A DNA stretch of 64,000 nucleotides from Flavipsychrobacter sp. (GTDB lineage: Bacteria; Bacteroidota; Bacteroidia; Chitinophagales; Chitinophagaceae): positions 20,114-84,113 of the forward strand of contig JAEUVZ010000023.1 of the NCBI GenBank assembly GCA_016786665.1. The letters are read 5' to 3'. Positions 52,380 through 60,242 of this stretch are shown piece after piece. The notes under the pieces were generated by a model, which was not told where the DNA came from, did not search any database, and was given only the letters and a program-made list of their open reading frames with translations. Both the position numbers and the translations under genes were made by a program. The first letter of the stretch is position 1; each line of letters begins with the position of its first letter.

Positions 52380-52395
52380 CCACGTTCTTGCCCAC
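52134..52395. repeat. 124-bp tandem repeat, two full copies plus a partial third
   Basis: Units begin at 52134, 52258 and 52382 (partial), each starting ACGTTCTTGCCC and containing AAAGCCCCCTT...TTGGGGGC, which can form a hairpin, and ending with one REP-like core. The two full units differ at only a few positions, so the duplication is recent. No open frame of interest is present. The 52.0-52.5 kb stretch holds no gene. Confidence 0.85.
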
Positions 52396-52404
52396 AACAT
52401 CAAT

Positions 52405-52481
52405 CTACTAACTACTAACCTACTAAATACTAAATACTAGCCTACTAACTACTAACTACTAACCTACTAAATACTAACCCA
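52405..52481. repeat. Short TTAGTA-type low-complexity tandem repeat
   Basis: About 75 bp built from CTACTAA/ATACTAA/CTAAC-like units (minus strand TTAGTAG, TTAGTAT) directly abut the stop codon of the DUF4476 gene. The units vary between 6 and 8 bases, so it is imperfect. It may vary in length between isolates by slippage. Confidence 0.75.
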
Positions 52482-53588
52482 CTACCGGTTAACATACTCA
52501 CTCAGTTCATTCTTAGAGCTGCTGAAAGAAAGCATATCTTCCAGCTTCCAATAATTCTCCCTGTCTATAGTTGCATTGTAGGCATACTTCGCCAGCTCCA
52601 GCCTGGTGCTTTCAAAGCTCAGCCAGCCCATCATGGTGCGCACCTGGTCGGTGTAGTATTCTTTTCCGTTCAGCACTGTTTGTATCAGCTTCAGTTTGTC
52701 GCTGTCGGTGATGCGGTCTTTCACCCTGGCCCCCAGGTCCGACACGTCCTGGTCGCGCATAGCGTTATCGCGCCCGCGGTTGCCGCCCCAATTGTTGTTA
52801 TTATTATTGTTCATTCCGCCGCGAGACTGCACATAGCTGGTTAGTTCGTCCTTAGAGCTGCTAAAGCTGAAAAGGTCTTCCAGTTTCCAGTAGTTCTCTT
52901 TGTCCAGCGCATTGTCGTAGGCCCATTTGGCAAAGTCCAGTTTGCTGCTTTCAAAGCTCAGCCAGCCCATCATGGTGCGCAGTTGGTCGGTGTAGTACGA
53001 GCGGCTGGTCAGTACCTGCTGCATTAGCTTTACCTTATCGCCATCGGTTATGCGGTCCTTCACCCGCAGGTTCAGGTCGGTTACGTCCTGGTTGCGCAGC
53101 ACGTTATCGTTCCAGCGGTCGCGGTCCCTGTCGCGGTCGTTCCACTGATTATCGTCCCGGCGGTCGTTCCAGCTCTCGTAGTAGTCGTTGGGGGTGTTGC
53201 GGTCAAAGCTTTGCGTGGTGCGCATGGTCATCTTCTTCCGCAGCGGGTCTACCACCGCCGCGTTGAACGAATTCGGCTTCAGGTCCACATACCCTGAATA
53301 CACCAGGTTGGCGCGGCCGTTTCCGCCCCTTGTCTCGCGGAAGTTATAGACCTTCAGGTAGTGCCTGCCGGCGGGTATATTGCCAACGGTAATGGAACGC
53401 GTCCTCCGCTCGTAATAGCGGTCGTCTACCGAGATGGACACCAACTGGTCTGTCGTTAACTTTATCCGCAGCGATGCATCGGCCATCCTGCGCTCCGCCC
53501 TGCCTTCACCGCGCCTTCCCATATCCTGCTGCGCCCGGAGCTGGAAGATGCTCACCAATAAGATCGAGAGTAATACTATCCGTTTCAT
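52482..53588 (-). CDS. Secreted protein with two DUF4476 domains
   Basis: Start at ATG 53588 (MKRIVLLSILLVSIFQLRAQ signal peptide); an upstream ATG at 53639 adds a hydrophilic leader. The 368-residue protein has an N-terminal beta region (LRIKLTTDQLVSISVDDRYY ... VYNFRETRGGNGRANLVYSGYV), an Asp/Arg/Asn-rich linker, and two DUF4476 repeats: NVLRNQDVTDLNLRVKDRIT... and AMRDQDVSDLGARVKDRIT..., each ending NYWKLEDxxSFSSSK(DE/NE)L. The two copies are about 65% alike, so they arose by internal duplication; between them is an Asn-rich tract (seven Asn). Function unknown; periplasmic or surface location expected. Confidence 0.85.
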   Translation of the reverse strand: MKRIVLLSILLVSIFQLRAQQDMGRRGEGRAERRMADASLRIKLTTDQLVSISVDDRYYERRTRSITVGNIPAGRHYLKVYNFRETRGGNGRANLVYSGYVDLKPNSFNAAVVDPLRKKMTMRTTQSFDRNTPNDYYESWNDRRDDNQWNDRDRDRDRWNDNVLRNQDVTDLNLRVKDRITDGDKVKLMQQVLTSRSYYTDQLRTMMGWLSFESSKLDFAKWAYDNALDKENYWKLEDLFSFSSSKDELTSYVQSRGGMNNNNNNNWGGNRGRDNAMRDQDVSDLGARVKDRITDSDKLKLIQTVLNGKEYYTDQVRTMMGWLSFESTRLELAKYAYNATIDRENYWKLEDMLSFSSSKNELSEYVNR

Positions 53589-53666
53589 AAAATATCTATT
53601 TATCAGTTGTTGTATCATGTAAACCAACACTCGTGCCAAATCTTGGCAAGGCCGGCTACGCCCGCT

Positions 53667-54407
53667 TTAGCGTTGCAACAGGTGCGAGCAAAGGATGCCT
53701 GTAGACACCCCGGCATTCAGCGACTCGGCGCCCCCTTTCCTGGGTATAGTCACTTGCCGGGTGGCGAGCGATAACACCCCTTCCGACACTCCGCGCGACT
53801 CGTTGCCAATCACCAGTATGCCGCTGCTCCGGGGCTCCACCTCGTAGAGGCTCTCGCCGCCCAGCGTAGCTGCCAGTACGGGTACGGAAGCGCTCTTCAC
53901 AAAATCGGGCAAGTGCATGGTATGTATCGCCACGCGCAGGTGCCCGCCCATAGCCGCCTGTATCACTTTGGGATTGTATGCATCTACGCAGCCCGGAGAG
54001 CAAACTACATCGGGTATGCCAAACCAATCGGCTATGCGGATAATGGTACCCATGTTGCCGGGGTCCTGTATGTCATCCAGCGCCAGGCACCAGGCGTTGG
54101 CCTCCACCTCGGGGAAACGGGGCATGTGGCGCACCACCAGCAGCACCTTATTCGGCGTCTGCAATTGCGAAACCGCCGCCAGTTCGTGCTCCGGCACTAT
54201 ATGTACCGAGGCCTCGGCATGCCGGTGCACCAGCTCGTGGTGTTCCTCCGCCCAGTCGGCCACGGCTACTATCATCTGCACCATTTCGCCGGAAGCCAGC
54301 CATTCACGGGCTATTTTATCACCCTCCACCACAAATACATTGTTTTCTTTACGGTATTTTTGCTGCGATAACGAACGAATGTATTTATTTTGTGCTTTAG
54401 ATAACAT
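53667..54407 (-). CDS. SpoU/TrmH-family RNA 2'-O-methyltransferase
   Basis: A 246-residue protein with an N-terminal L30e-like substrate-binding domain (MLSKAQNKYIRSLSQQKYRKENNVFVVEG; FxVEG motif) and a SPOUT domain: LALDDIQDPGNMGTIIRIADWFGI (motif 1), GILVIGNESRGVS (motif 2) and VTIPRKGGAESLNAGVSTGILCSHLL (motif 3). Different from the RlmB-like enzyme at 3661; substrate rRNA or tRNA unknown. It is divergent from tamL with 38 bases between the starts. The -7 element TAGCTTTG at 54422-54415 ends seven bases before the ATG, suggesting a leaderless transcript. Confidence 0.88.
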   Translation of the reverse strand: MLSKAQNKYIRSLSQQKYRKENNVFVVEGDKIAREWLASGEMVQMIVAVADWAEEHHELVHRHAEASVHIVPEHELAAVSQLQTPNKVLLVVRHMPRFPEVEANAWCLALDDIQDPGNMGTIIRIADWFGIPDVVCSPGCVDAYNPKVIQAAMGGHLRVAIHTMHLPDFVKSASVPVLAATLGGESLYEVEPRSSGILVIGNESRGVSEGVLSLATRQVTIPRKGGAESLNAGVSTGILCSHLLQR

Positions 54408-54414
54408 AAGGCTA

Positions 54415-54422
54415 CAAAGCTA
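54415..54422 (-). promoter_or_regulatory. -7 element for the SpoU methyltransferase, seven bases from the ATG
   Basis: TAGCTTTG on the minus strand. A TTG (54440 to 54438) at a short spacing of 15 could serve as the -33 element. Predicted start site falls at or next to the ATG. Confidence 0.4.
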
Positions 54423-54445
54423 TATTAATTGCAGTAACAATATAC

Positions 54446-56866
54446 ATGATAAAGAGAGGTGAGATTTATAAACGGTTGGCTTATACTGTCTTGCCACTTC
54501 TGCTACTGCTTGCCTGGACCAGCTGCAATACCACCAAACACCTTACCGAAGAACAACACCTGCTGCGCAACAACAGCGTGAACATCAAATCGCCCCAGCC
54601 CATCACCCGCCGAGGTGAACTGAACGACAACCTGGAGCGACTGGTGGCCCAGAAGCCCAATAACCGCAACATACTGGGCATCCCCTTTAAGCTGCTGTTG
54701 TATAATTACCGCTACGAGAAATACCAGAACGACCCGACACACTTTCAGCTGCAATCGAAAACGGTGGAGCCGCCGGTAATATACGACAGCACCCTAATAC
54801 CCAGGGCCGTGCAGAATATGCGGGGCTACCTCTACAACCAGGGCTACTTCTACTCAAAAATTGACGATACAACCCTCTTTAAGGGAAAGAAGGCCTACGT
54901 GACCTACAACATAGAAACCGGCATCAACTACCTGATTAATAAAGTGAAGTACGACATCAGCGATAGCCTGGTGAATGTAGTAGTGCAGGCGGGCGCCAAC
55001 GAAAGCCTGCTGAAAGAAGGAGAACCCTACACCAAGGCCACGCTCGACGACGAACGCCGGCGCATCACCAACCTGCTGCTGGATAAAGGCTTCTATAAAT
55101 TCACCAACGACAACATCGCCTTCCTGATAGATACCTTTAACAAAGAATACCTCTCGGACATAGACAACCCTTTCGAAAGCGCCATCAACTTCGTCGCCCT
55201 GCAAAAGGAGCAGAAGAAACCAACCCTGGATGTAAAAATCATTATACGCCCGGGAGAAGACCCCGGCGCCTTTAAACGGTATGCCGTAAGCCGGGTAACC
55301 GTTTACCCGGACTTTATAGACGTGCGCGATGTGCGCGACTCTACCATGATACAGAAGAAGGTAAACAACACCCTCTTTAAATACCACGATTACTACATCA
55401 GCGAAAAAGTACTGTACAAGTACATATACCTGGAGCGAGGGCGCATCTACAGCCAGGCCGACTACAACGAAACCATCAACAAGCTCAACGAGCTGGGTAT
55501 ATTCAGCAGCATCAACATATACATACGCGAGGACACTTCCTCGCCGGGTGAGAACCTGCTGATATGTGGCATCAGTATGAACCGCGCCAAGAAGCACGAC
55601 TTCAATACCAACGTAGAGTTTACCAGCGGCACCACCTACCGCGTAGGCAGCGCCCTGTCGCTGTCGTTCCGCGATAAGAACGTGGGGCGGGGCGCCAACC
55701 TGCTGCGCACCTCGGTAAGCGGCGGACTGGAGTATAACAACAACCAGGACATACAAGGCAATGCGCTCGACCGGCTGTACCTGCGCACTGTTTATTATGG
55801 CTTTAACGCCTCTATGGATTTCCCGAAGTTCATAGTACCGTTCAAGCTGGATAACAGCCGGCGAAACCTGCCCCGGACGATACTGAGCTTTGGTACCAAC
55901 CTGATGGACCGCGTGAATTACTTCCGGCTGTTCACCACCTCCTCGGCCTTTGCATATAGCTGGCGGGAAACCGCCACCAAATCCTGGGAAGCAACTCCGG
56001 CTTTTATTAACATCATCCGCCTGCCTTACACCAGCGATTCCTTCCGCAAGCGGCTGCTGGAAAGCCAGTTCCTGGCCAACAGCTACCGGGAAAGCTTTAT
56101 AGAAGGGGAAAATGTCGCCTTCATCTTCTCCAACCGGGAAAAGAACCGGGGCAAGAGCTACACCTACCTGCGCGTGAGCCTGGAAGAGAGCGGTGCACTA
56201 CTCACCGCTATACAGTCTATAGGGCGAGCGATAGAGGGCTCCTTCAACCTGGACTACTACCAGTATGTGAAGTTCGACTTTGACCTGCAGCGCTTCGTGA
56301 TGCGGCCGCACTCCCAGATAGCCGCGCGCTTCTACGGAGGTATCGGCGTGCCCTACCGCGGCTCCTCTACCCTGCCCTACATAAAGCAATACTTTGCCGG
56401 GGGCGCTTACAGTATGCGTGGCTGGCGGGTGCGATCGCTGGGACCGGGCAGTTCCCGCGATACCAGCAACAGCGCCATCTTTATTGACAGGACGGGCGAT
56501 ATAAAGCTGGAAATGAACGGCGAATACCGCTACGATATCGTGCGCCTGTTTTCCGGGGCTATTAATGTAAAAGGGGCGCTCTTTGCCGACGCGGGCAATA
56601 TATGGCTGGCCAACAAATCGAGCAGCTACCCCGGCGGGGAATTCGCACTGCACAAGCTGGGCAAAGACATAGCTATCGACGCCGGCACCGGTATCCGCTT
56701 GGACATAGCCGGCTTCTTCCTGGTGAGGCTCGACCTGGCCATACCACTGAAAAAACCGTACATAGACGGCAACAACGGCTGGGTGCTGCGGCAAATGGCG
56801 CCCTTTGACGCTACCTGGCGCAGCAACAATATGATACTCAACTTTGCCATAGGGTATCCCTTTTAA
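54446..56866 (+). CDS. tamL: Outer-membrane translocation and assembly lipoprotein TamL (BamA/TamA family)
   Basis: An 806-residue protein. Lipoprotein signal (LAYTVLPLLLLLAWTSC; cysteine at about 27), then NTTKHLTEEQHLLRNNSV, three to four POTRA-like domains between about 45 and 370 (for example KVKYDISDSLVNVVVQAGANESLLKEGEPYTKATLDDERRRITNLLLDKGFY), and a 16-strand barrel ending in NFAIGYPF with a terminal phenylalanine. The substrate region QYFAGGAYSMRGWRVRSLGPG contains the (V/I)RG(F/Y)-type barrel motif (MRGW). The lipidated N-terminus distinguishes the Bacteroidota TamL from TamA. It inserts outer-membrane proteins or, with TamB, may move lipids. tamB is not visible here. Confidence 0.92.
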   Translation: MIKRGEIYKRLAYTVLPLLLLLAWTSCNTTKHLTEEQHLLRNNSVNIKSPQPITRRGELNDNLERLVAQKPNNRNILGIPFKLLLYNYRYEKYQNDPTHFQLQSKTVEPPVIYDSTLIPRAVQNMRGYLYNQGYFYSKIDDTTLFKGKKAYVTYNIETGINYLINKVKYDISDSLVNVVVQAGANESLLKEGEPYTKATLDDERRRITNLLLDKGFYKFTNDNIAFLIDTFNKEYLSDIDNPFESAINFVALQKEQKKPTLDVKIIIRPGEDPGAFKRYAVSRVTVYPDFIDVRDVRDSTMIQKKVNNTLFKYHDYYISEKVLYKYIYLERGRIYSQADYNETINKLNELGIFSSINIYIREDTSSPGENLLICGISMNRAKKHDFNTNVEFTSGTTYRVGSALSLSFRDKNVGRGANLLRTSVSGGLEYNNNQDIQGNALDRLYLRTVYYGFNASMDFPKFIVPFKLDNSRRNLPRTILSFGTNLMDRVNYFRLFTTSSAFAYSWRETATKSWEATPAFINIIRLPYTSDSFRKRLLESQFLANSYRESFIEGENVAFIFSNREKNRGKSYTYLRVSLEESGALLTAIQSIGRAIEGSFNLDYYQYVKFDFDLQRFVMRPHSQIAARFYGGIGVPYRGSSTLPYIKQYFAGGAYSMRGWRVRSLGPGSSRDTSNSAIFIDRTGDIKLEMNGEYRYDIVRLFSGAINVKGALFADAGNIWLANKSSSYPGGEFALHKLGKDIAIDAGTGIRLDIAGFFLVRLDLAIPLKKPYIDGNNGWVLRQMAPFDATWRSNNMILNFAIGYPF

Positions 56867-56888
56867 CCCTTTTATAACGGTAGTAGCC

Positions 56889-56920
56889 TTTGCTTAAGCG
56901 GCCTTGTTTTAATACCTTTG
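56889..56920 (+). promoter_or_regulatory. Consensus promoter for the arginase gene
   Basis: TTTG at 56889-56892 and TACCTTTG at 56913-56920 are separated by exactly 20 bases, the phylum consensus. The -7 box ends six bases before the ATG at 56927, so the message should be leaderless or almost so. Confidence 0.65.
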
Positions 56921-56926
56921 AGGCTT

Positions 56927-57874
56927 ATGCGTAATATAAAGATTATAGAAGTACGGTCGGAAATAGGTGCCGGTACCCGTGGCGCCAGCCTGGGGATAGA
57001 CGCGATAAAAATCGCCGCACTCGACTTTATGAGCAGCCTTTTTACCAATTTCCCTACCGAGAACATACAAGACGAGAACAAACTGCTGTATGAACCCGTA
57101 GCCTCTCCCTATGCCAAGCGGATAGCCGGCGTACACACCATGTACGAGCGCGTATCGGCCAGCGTGTCGGAAACGTTGAAATCGGGTCTGTTCCCCGTGG
57201 TGCTCTCGGGCGACCACAGTTCTGCGGGTGGCACTATTGCCGGTATAAAGATGGCCAAACCCAAGAACCGCCTCGGCGTGATTTGGATAGATGCACATGC
57301 CGATATGCATACCCCCTACACTACACCATCGGGCAACATGCACGGTATGCCGCTGGCCATATCGCTGGGGGAAGACAACCTGGAAAGCAAGGTGCACAAC
57401 CCCGACGCCAACACCATAGAAGTATGGAACAAGCTAAAGAACATAGGCAAGATACAACCCAAGATAAAGCCCGAAGACATAGTATTTATAGCGCTGCGCG
57501 ACTATGAAAAGGAAGAAGAACACCTGATAAAAAAACTGGGCATAAAAGTGATACCAGTGCAGGAAGTGCGCCGTAAAGGGGTCGAAAATATTGTACGCCA
57601 AACGCTGATGCACCTCAGCAACTGCGACGACATCTATGTATCTTTCGACGTAGACAGCCTGGACAGTTCCATTTCCCGCGGCACCGGCACCCCGGTGAGC
57701 AACGGACTGAAAGAACGGGAAGCCGAAGACATGCTGGCCTCGCTAATGCAGAACCACAAAATCTGCTGCTTCGAAATAACCGAAGTAAACCCCACCCTCG
57801 ACAAAGAAAACCTCATGGCCGAAATAGCCTTCAACATCTTACAGCGCAGCGTGAATCTGTTGATGGTGAATTAA
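56927..57874 (+). CDS. Arginase/agmatinase-family ureohydrolase, probably arginase
   Basis: Start at ATG 56927, supported by the adjacent promoter; a TTG three codons upstream is possible. The 315-residue enzyme shows the binuclear manganese site: LSGDHSSAGGT (His ligand), WIDAHADMHTPYTTPSGNMHGMPLA (D-A-H-A-D-x-H) and VSFDVDSLDSSISRGTGTPV (D-x-D). The N-terminal EIGAGTRGASLGIDAIK resembles true arginases (RGVEEGP-type region), so it is more likely an arginase giving ornithine and urea than an agmatinase or formimidoylglutamase. No urease or ornithine genes are linked. Confidence 0.85.
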   Translation: MRNIKIIEVRSEIGAGTRGASLGIDAIKIAALDFMSSLFTNFPTENIQDENKLLYEPVASPYAKRIAGVHTMYERVSASVSETLKSGLFPVVLSGDHSSAGGTIAGIKMAKPKNRLGVIWIDAHADMHTPYTTPSGNMHGMPLAISLGEDNLESKVHNPDANTIEVWNKLKNIGKIQPKIKPEDIVFIALRDYEKEEEHLIKKLGIKVIPVQEVRRKGVENIVRQTLMHLSNCDDIYVSFDVDSLDSSISRGTGTPVSNGLKEREAEDMLASLMQNHKICCFEITEVNPTLDKENLMAEIAFNILQRSVNLLMVN

Positions 57875-57969
57875 GATCATTAAATTGTTTTGTAGTAAAA
57901 GGTTGTCGCAAGGCAGCCTTCATCGTTTGCAACGAATTATTACTAAATTTACTGTATAATCTAACAGCA

Positions 57970-58830
57970 ATGTATAAACACCTATTTACTATATTCTTCA
58001 TTCTATTCTCCGCATCAACTGTTGATGCACAAAAACTATATTTTACAGACCTGTCCAATAAATGGACAAGACTGTGTGTATGGGACCCTACCCCACCCAA
58101 TGATGATCTCTATCTTGGATATGAACAATTTTCTGAAGATACCGTTCTTAATAACCTGAATTATTCAATTATGAACGGCTTCTTTGTTAGAGATGATACG
58201 CAGAACAGGAGGGTAATGATAAACATCAACGTATCCAGCGAACACATCTTATACGACTACTCGCTGGAAATCGGCGACACTTTGTTTTCTGCCCACGAGG
58301 CTTACTACAGTATTGTTTACGATACAGATACAACTTTTATTGATAACATTCCATATAAGATACAATACTTCTATCCTTATGACACCGCCGGAAACTTATA
58401 CGTTCCGTTCAAAATTATCGAGGGGCTGGGATGCAGCCTTAACAGCCACTTCTACCCTTTACAACCGGCCGCAATCGAACCTAATTGTTTTCTATGCTCT
58501 ATGACAAATAATGACACGATTCCAGCATTCGGACCTCCGCAATTTTCTATTGCAGATTGTGCATTATCCGTAAAAGATATCTCCAAACAAAAACTTGATG
58601 TTATTGTCTACCCAAATCCGGTAAACGATGTCAGCGTATTAAAATGCACTAAAAGCATAAACGAAGGTTTTGTGATAATCTGCAATTCTTACGGAGTGGT
58701 AATTCACAGGCAAGCGCTCAACGGACACAAGGAACTAAAAATCCCTACCAGCCTCATGTCGGGCCAATACTTTTATAAGGTAGTTGACATAGGGAAAGGG
58801 TTAGCGGCAAATGGGCAGTTTCAAAAGTAA
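57970..58830 (+). CDS. Secreted protein with T9SS type A sorting domain, unknown function
   Basis: A 286-residue protein: signal peptide (MYKHLFTIFFILFSASTVDAQ), a central region with alternating strands (LYFTDLSNKWTRLCVWDP, YSLEIGDTLFSAHEAYYSIVYDTDT), a cysteine pair (CFLC) that might form a disulfide, and a C-terminal T9SS domain from about 215 (IVYPNPVNDVSVLKC ... GQYFYKVVD). The first 200 residues resemble the short 'T9SS sorting domain-containing' proteins common in this phylum, but I know no function. It lies in a lower-GC stretch between arginase and the repeat field; no sign of co-transcription with arginase. Confidence 0.75.
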   Translation: MYKHLFTIFFILFSASTVDAQKLYFTDLSNKWTRLCVWDPTPPNDDLYLGYEQFSEDTVLNNLNYSIMNGFFVRDDTQNRRVMININVSSEHILYDYSLEIGDTLFSAHEAYYSIVYDTDTTFIDNIPYKIQYFYPYDTAGNLYVPFKIIEGLGCSLNSHFYPLQPAAIEPNCFLCSMTNNDTIPAFGPPQFSIADCALSVKDISKQKLDVIVYPNPVNDVSVLKCTKSINEGFVIICNSYGVVIHRQALNGHKELKIPTSLMSGQYFYKVVDIGKGLAANGQFQK

Positions 58831-58935
58831 AGAAATTACTCCCAGATGTTGCGAAAAGTATTCTAAACTTTGGTCGCCGACCAACAATAGACCAAATCTT
58901 CCCTGGGCAGCATTGTTGTTTCCCCCCAACCGTCC

Positions 58936-59090
58936 TTGCGAGCACAGCGAAGCAACCTCACATAAAACTCATCACACCTCCACCACCCCACAACCGTCCT
59001 TGCGAGCGCAGCGAAGCAACCTCACACAAAACTCATCACATCTCCACAAGCCCCCCACCCGTCTTTGCGAGCGCAGCGAAGCAACCTCAC
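58936..59090. repeat. REP-like repeats, three tandem copies left of the GIY-YIG gene
   Basis: Plus-strand copies with core TTGCGAGCGCAGCGAAGCA begin near 58936, 59000 and 59065, about 64-65 bp apart, separated by CCTCACA...CTCATCACA-type spacers that are also similar. The third copy (59060-59090) is the left arm of a 31-bp inverted pair whose right arm is at 59494-59524. No other gene lies in this 290-bp gap. Confidence 0.85.
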
Positions 59091-59118
59091 ACAAACACAC
59101 ATCAAGCCAACACAAACC

Positions 59119-59415
59119 TCACATAGTTAACTCCGGCCACAAGTCCCTCCACTCAGGGTTCATACCAATAATAAGTCGCTCCTTCGCGCTTCTGCTACCG
59201 GATTTAATTCTCTTCTCTTCAGCAATCGCCTCTTCAATCCTCTCAAAATGTCTGTAATACACCAACTCAACGCAATTATACTTAGCCGAAAAGCTCGATG
59301 GATATACCTTAGAACGATGCTCGAAAACCCGCTTATATAAGTTTGAGGTCACACCTACATAGACTGTTGTCTTATTAGGTGATGCTATTATGTACAATAT
59401 GCCTCCTCTTTGCAT
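59119..59415 (-). CDS. Solo GIY-YIG nuclease family protein
   Basis: A 98-residue single-domain protein of the UvrC/YhbQ-like GIY-YIG superfamily: ILYIIASPNKTTVYVGVTSNLYKRVFEHR has the two motif strands (LYI and YVG), the essential arginine (R29) and histidine (H33), and EEAIAEEKRIK carries the catalytic glutamate; GMNPEWRDLWPEL closes the domain. There is no DNA-recognition or endonuclease partner domain. Gene and flanks form a unit: a 31-bp repeat lies on the left in one orientation and on the right in the other, and the gene's stop codon lies in a CCTCAC-type sequence like the repeat ends. A mobility role for the repeats is inferred. Confidence 0.87.
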   Translation of the reverse strand: MQRGGILYIIASPNKTTVYVGVTSNLYKRVFEHRSKVYPSSFSAKYNCVELVYYRHFERIEEAIAEEKRIKSGSRSAKERLIIGMNPEWRDLWPELTM

Positions 59416-59493
59416 AACCTAAACTACATCGTCAATTCCTGGATAGTATCATTTTTGTGGATATCTCACACGTACTTGTCGGATAGGCGTTAC

Positions 59494-59524
59494 GTGAGGT
59501 TGCTTTGCTGCGCTCGCAAAGACG
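59494..59524. repeat. REP-like repeat, inverted copy right of the GIY-YIG gene
   Basis: This 31-bp copy is the reverse complement of 59060-59090 with one mismatch. Together they enclose about 465 bp (59060-59524) whose only gene is the GIY-YIG nuclease. The rest of the gap 59416-59687 holds a GC-rich stretch with an AGCCCCCTT/AAGGGGGT hairpin near 59570-59605 and no gene I can support. Confidence 0.85.
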
Positions 59525-59687
59525 ACCATGTATTATCACCATATTCCGACCTGCCCATCCCTAAAAAAGCCCCCTTTGTGTGCAAGCCTTGTGCGCTGGC
59601 GAAGGGGGTGGCTGGTGCGCAGCCTCTGTGCCGGGCCAGCCGGGGGATGTTCTACCCAACAGGGGCAATCACGCCTCCCTTCCCATA

Positions 59688-59727
59688 TAAAAAAGCACCC
59701 TCCCGGCAAAAAACCGTGAGGGTGCTT
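59688..59727 (-). terminator. Rho-independent terminator after the small secreted protein gene
   Basis: Minus-strand arms AAGCACCCTC (59727 to 59718) and GAGGGTGCTT (59702 to 59693), 15-base loop, then TTTTTT. Lies 20 bases past the stop of the gene at 59747-60232. Confidence 0.75.
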
Positions 59728-59746
59728 CCTATAAAAAAATCAAAAC

Positions 59747-60232
59747 TTACTTCGTCAGCACTATCCGCATACCGCGGCCAAGTTTGCTGCGGTCTTTATC
59801 GTCTACCAGTTTCACTTCATCTATATAGGCGGTATCGCCGCCCTTCGTGCGCTGCAGGAAATTGTTGTTGATGACGTTTTCCGCCAGCTTATTACCGGGG
59901 CAATATTCCGTCAGCCAGTCGGTAAGTACTATCAGGTTACCTACGGAATCTTCATACAGGTTGCGTTCGCCGTAGGTAAACACAAAACCGTGAAACTGCA
60001 GGGGATTCCCCGCAGAATCGCGCGCGGTGAGGCCTTGCAGCATCAGCGAATCGAACACGCGCTTGGGCAGTGTCAGCTCCTTACCCGAGATATTGGAATT
60101 GCCCAGGAACACGGGATAGGTAGGAGCCTTTGCCGCTTTCTTTTCCGCCTCTTTATTTTTGTCCTGCGCCCACAACTGGCAGGCAAGGCCTAAGCCCATC
60201 AACAGGAAAAAGTACGTTGCTGCTCGTTTCAT
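59747..60232 (-). CDS. Small secreted protein, faintly resembling the GldM C-terminal domain
   Basis: Start at ATG 60232, opening a signal peptide (MKRAATYFFLLMGLGLACQLWAQ); an ATG 36 bases upstream lacks signal character. The 161-residue protein has a short charged linker (EAEKKAAKAPTYP) and a compact domain GNSNISGKELTLPKRVFDSLMLQGLTA...HGFVFTYGERNLYEDS...FLQRTKGGDTAYIDEVKLVDDK. The GxxAxxxxF...fxf pattern and the closing RxxD/YIDEV-like strand recall the GldM C-terminal beta domain of the T9SS motor, but the match is weak. It starts 11 bases after valS ends in the same direction, so co-transcription is likely, and it has its own terminator. Confidence 0.6.
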   Translation of the reverse strand: MKRAATYFFLLMGLGLACQLWAQDKNKEAEKKAAKAPTYPVFLGNSNISGKELTLPKRVFDSLMLQGLTARDSAGNPLQFHGFVFTYGERNLYEDSVGNLIVLTDWLTEYCPGNKLAENVINNNFLQRTKGGDTAYIDEVKLVDDKDRSKLGRGMRIVLTK

Positions 60233-60242
60233 ATGCTTAAAG

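Noticed and set aside
58936..59524. Tandem repeats that could be taken for a CRISPR array
   Set aside because: Copies are 64-65 bp apart with similar, not unique, spacers, one copy is inverted, and no cas genes are present.
59560..59640. Coding gene in the GC-rich stretch right of the GIY-YIG unit
   Set aside because: Short frames exist but none has a recognisable start context or protein pattern; the stretch contains a hairpin and looks like repeat debris.
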